The notes under the pieces are model-generated. The model saw only the letters and a list, made by a program, of their open reading frames with translations, had not been told where the DNA came from and ran no database searches. 64,000 nucleotides of DNA from VBAS01 sp035318985 (lineage in GTDB: Bacteria > Bacteroidota > Bacteroidia > Chitinophagales > Chitinophagaceae), in the NCBI GenBank assembly GCA_035318985.1, contig DATHDP010000131.1, positions 1-64,000 of the forward strand, read 5' to 3'. The position numbers were made by a program, and so were the translations under genes. This document shows, in pieces, positions 63,401 to 64,000 of the stretch (position 1 is the first letter of the stretch; the number at the start of each line of letters is the position of its first letter).

Positions 63401-64000
63401 CCACTGTTGATGATACTATCAGCGAAGCATTCAGCGGACTTTCACCTGAGATCACCAAAATATTTGAAGAAGAAAAAGCACGGTACATTGAAAGTATGGA
63501 TTCTGCCATCACCAACATTTCCAATAAAGTGGAAAAGCAGTTGACTGATGCAATGAATGAAATTCAAACTGGCAAAGGAAAAATAGATGAGTATTGGTCA
63601 AAGCTTTCACCTGACCTGCAAAAGATCGGTGAAGAAGCAAAGACCGAAGTGCTTGGCAAGTTTACAGAACTCGAAAAGAGTGTTGAAGACAAGCATGATG
63701 CATTGGTGCAAAAACTTGCAGATAAATATGTGCAGAATGTAAATAAGCTTCAGGAAACATTTGATGCAATAAAAGAATCAGAAAAAGGATGGTTAAGCAA
63801 AGCCGTTGGCGCAGTGGCAGGAGTGATCAAGGCGATCATGCGATTAAAAGATATGTTGCTGGAAACATTGGCAAAAGTGGCTCATGTTATCGGGCAGATC
63901 ATAAGTGACCCGATCGGTTTCCTTGGTCAATTGGTGAAAGCGGTGAAAATGGGAATAAGCAATTTCATTGACAACATTGCTCATCACTTTAAAGTAGGAT
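60445..64000 (+). CDS. Giant DUF4157 (eCIS core) protein with embedded CHAP/NlpC-like hydrolase domain, 3' end outside window
   Basis: Open frame of at least 1185 codons reaching the window edge without a stop. Residues 1-210 are low-complexity with VQR/IQR repeats and two CxxC sites (95-98, 150-153), as in DUF4157 proteins. DUF4157 itself covers about 222-290 (ADFSQVHVHTDATAVQLS, and HELTH at 279-283). At about 440-560 a CHAP/NlpC-like cysteine-hydrolase pattern is visible: Cys448 in SWCGIFTFWAL, His498 in NKNSHYAIVE, and Asn in VTVNGNT (524-526). A Pro/Glu-rich linker, long helical regions (about 650-1110) and a hydrophobic tail with DPIGFLGQLVKAVKMGISNF follow. That tail motif recurs in large eCIS-linked DUF4157 proteins. 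It may be cargo, a lysis enzyme or a structural protein. Confidence 0.85.
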   Translation, partial: MAEKADKIRTVSRSKQTSPATHSSFIHTKGEQSFFASPATSPNSFIQPKLQVSQPGDPMEKEADATADRVMRMSEPTTIQPAAASPPDDELHRKCDECEKEDKLQRKEEDDEEVHAKLSVNPAGVLIQRVEEKEEPVQTKMEEDEVQRKCDNCEKEEKIHPSLLQRVTDDDKKEHETNIHPKLTFISRKDRGPPQTSLRFINDLRSNSYVGRKLDNGTRSFMESRFNADFSQVHVHTDATAVQLSSQISAQAFTHGSNIYFNSGKYNPATESGKHLLAHELTHTIQQGKSKSIQPFLSTSVQRNAEEKEIQARQEDKEEKIQRVEEETEVQRVAEPDEEIQAKEEPGSQSVRPELHRAAAFAKSQVGKVNAQQKNSDGTRVGWERLKDYFETAMGKEKVIPEGQLQTPGSILEKNIKYGGTVKAPPPNVVPTPPEDQWVKRDIMPSWCGIFTFWALNKGGVPMPKWTIGGSAVKQKAAYAPGYIPKAGDIAYFNKNSHYAIVEKTEPENPAPSERKKVNVVTVNGNTAGEDNLGAQVQIKTHPIAHWHAFFDPLYGVLDKMPPNPGEVSDVELQKIIGDAVAVAKNAAAVESKPAEVKPYVPETSTSEIASLPLAETKEEKTIDPLAEPSAEEVPVEEPVIESSPKTPEEDPAYQELIGKTGKAKKQQKTHDTPESKSGAAQMASHIDPELNKGSQAKMHQVGDMSGQEAKKFNAEAFKSKLMERVKEALPKDDNATVDMYENPSDGKRRMEQAKSNAKGDVKAEKENAGAAIAGKTAQNPTDKNGLAKPKEEVPLVNEDAGKKNHIPNAEAAAPKPRTDGEISMEKDAQSLDDQMASSNITEEQLANSNEPEFTDALKTKKDAQQEARDAPDKYRTAEEPVITKAEEQGKATVAGKMEDMHGAKASMFGQVDVSKSTTKSKDEAKRKDVADNLERIYGETKANVERILNQLEKDVTADFDTAATAANEIFEKNVRRRLKDHYGWTTVDDTISEAFSGLSPEITKIFEEEKARYIESMDSAITNISNKVEKQLTDAMNEIQTGKGKIDEYWSKLSPDLQKIGEEAKTEVLGKFTELEKSVEDKHDALVQKLADKYVQNVNKLQETFDAIKESEKGWLSKAVGAVAGVIKAIMRLKDMLLETLAKVAHVIGQIISDPIGFLGQLVKAVKMGISNFIDNIAHHFKVG

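Noticed and set aside
40752..64000. Prophage or type VI secretion interpretation of the contractile cluster
   Set aside because: No capsid, portal, terminase, integrase or TssJLM genes are visible; DUF4255, DUF5908, Pvc11/12-like and DUF4157 genes mark an eCIS.
1..64000. CRISPR arrays, tRNA or rRNA genes
   Set aside because: No regularly spaced direct repeats, tRNA cloverleaf or rRNA sequence was recognised in the intergenic gaps, all of which are under about 300 bp.

Overview
The window is low-GC, gene-dense DNA from a Bacteroidota bacterium, most likely Chitinophagaceae or a close relative. This rests on type IX secretion (T9SS) markers (a PorP/SprF-like protein, a giant PKD protein with a gliding-type C-terminal domain, and a small protein with a T9SS sorting tail), several promoters of the Bacteroidota form TTTG-N19-TAnnTTTG, and the gene families present. 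The assignment is an inference from gene content, not a phylogeny. No rRNA, tRNA, CRISPR array, transposase or integrase was seen.

Bases 1-40561 are a housekeeping and envelope region. In order: the end of a Na+/solute symporter, an O-methyltransferase, a glucosaminidase-LysM protein, hpt, a vWA protein, an Nramp-related transporter, dnaJ-grpE, an rlmI-like methyltransferase, a T9SS sorting-tail protein, a peroxiredoxin, an aquaporin, the PorP/SprF-PKD pair, a lipoprotein, a DinB-like protein, a Nif3-like protein, a zinc-ribbon coiled-coil protein, recN, a small membrane protein, fabI, a DUF2795 protein, a LolD-like ATPase, a secreted Ig-like protein next to an OmpA-like protein, a NarL-type regulator with a propeller sensor kinase, a cobalamin adenosyltransferase, an ABC ATPase, gatC, trpS, a deoxynucleoside kinase, two small exported proteins, pckA, pepP, pssA, purS and rsmI.

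From 40752 to the right edge the window holds one co-directional cluster of at least 15 genes encoding an extracellular contractile injection system (eCIS, relatives of PVC, Afp and MAC). In order: DUF4255 cap/terminator-like protein, an unrecognised 404-aa protein, sheath, two tube proteins, a 57-aa DUF5908-type protein, a LysM-like tube-baseplate adaptor, VgrG-like spike, PAAR tip, gp25-like baseplate, Pvc11-like and Pvc12-like baseplate proteins, a 1297-aa protein with three carboxypeptidase-regulatory-like repeats, the CIS tape-measure-family protein, and a giant DUF4157 protein cut by the window edge. The giant protein has an embedded CHAP/NlpC-like cysteine-hydrolase domain and is the best candidate for cargo or an unusual structural/lytic component. 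The usual AAA+ ATPase (Pvc15-like) is not in view and would be expected downstream.

Two families of short intergenic repeats are visible. One is a roughly 130-145 bp nested-hairpin element, with one copy after fabI, one inside the eCIS operon between spike and PAAR, and a deleted copy after the Nif3-like gene. The other is a CCCCTAAAGGGG palindrome that forms the last codons of trpS, abuts the start codon of the next gene, and follows recN.
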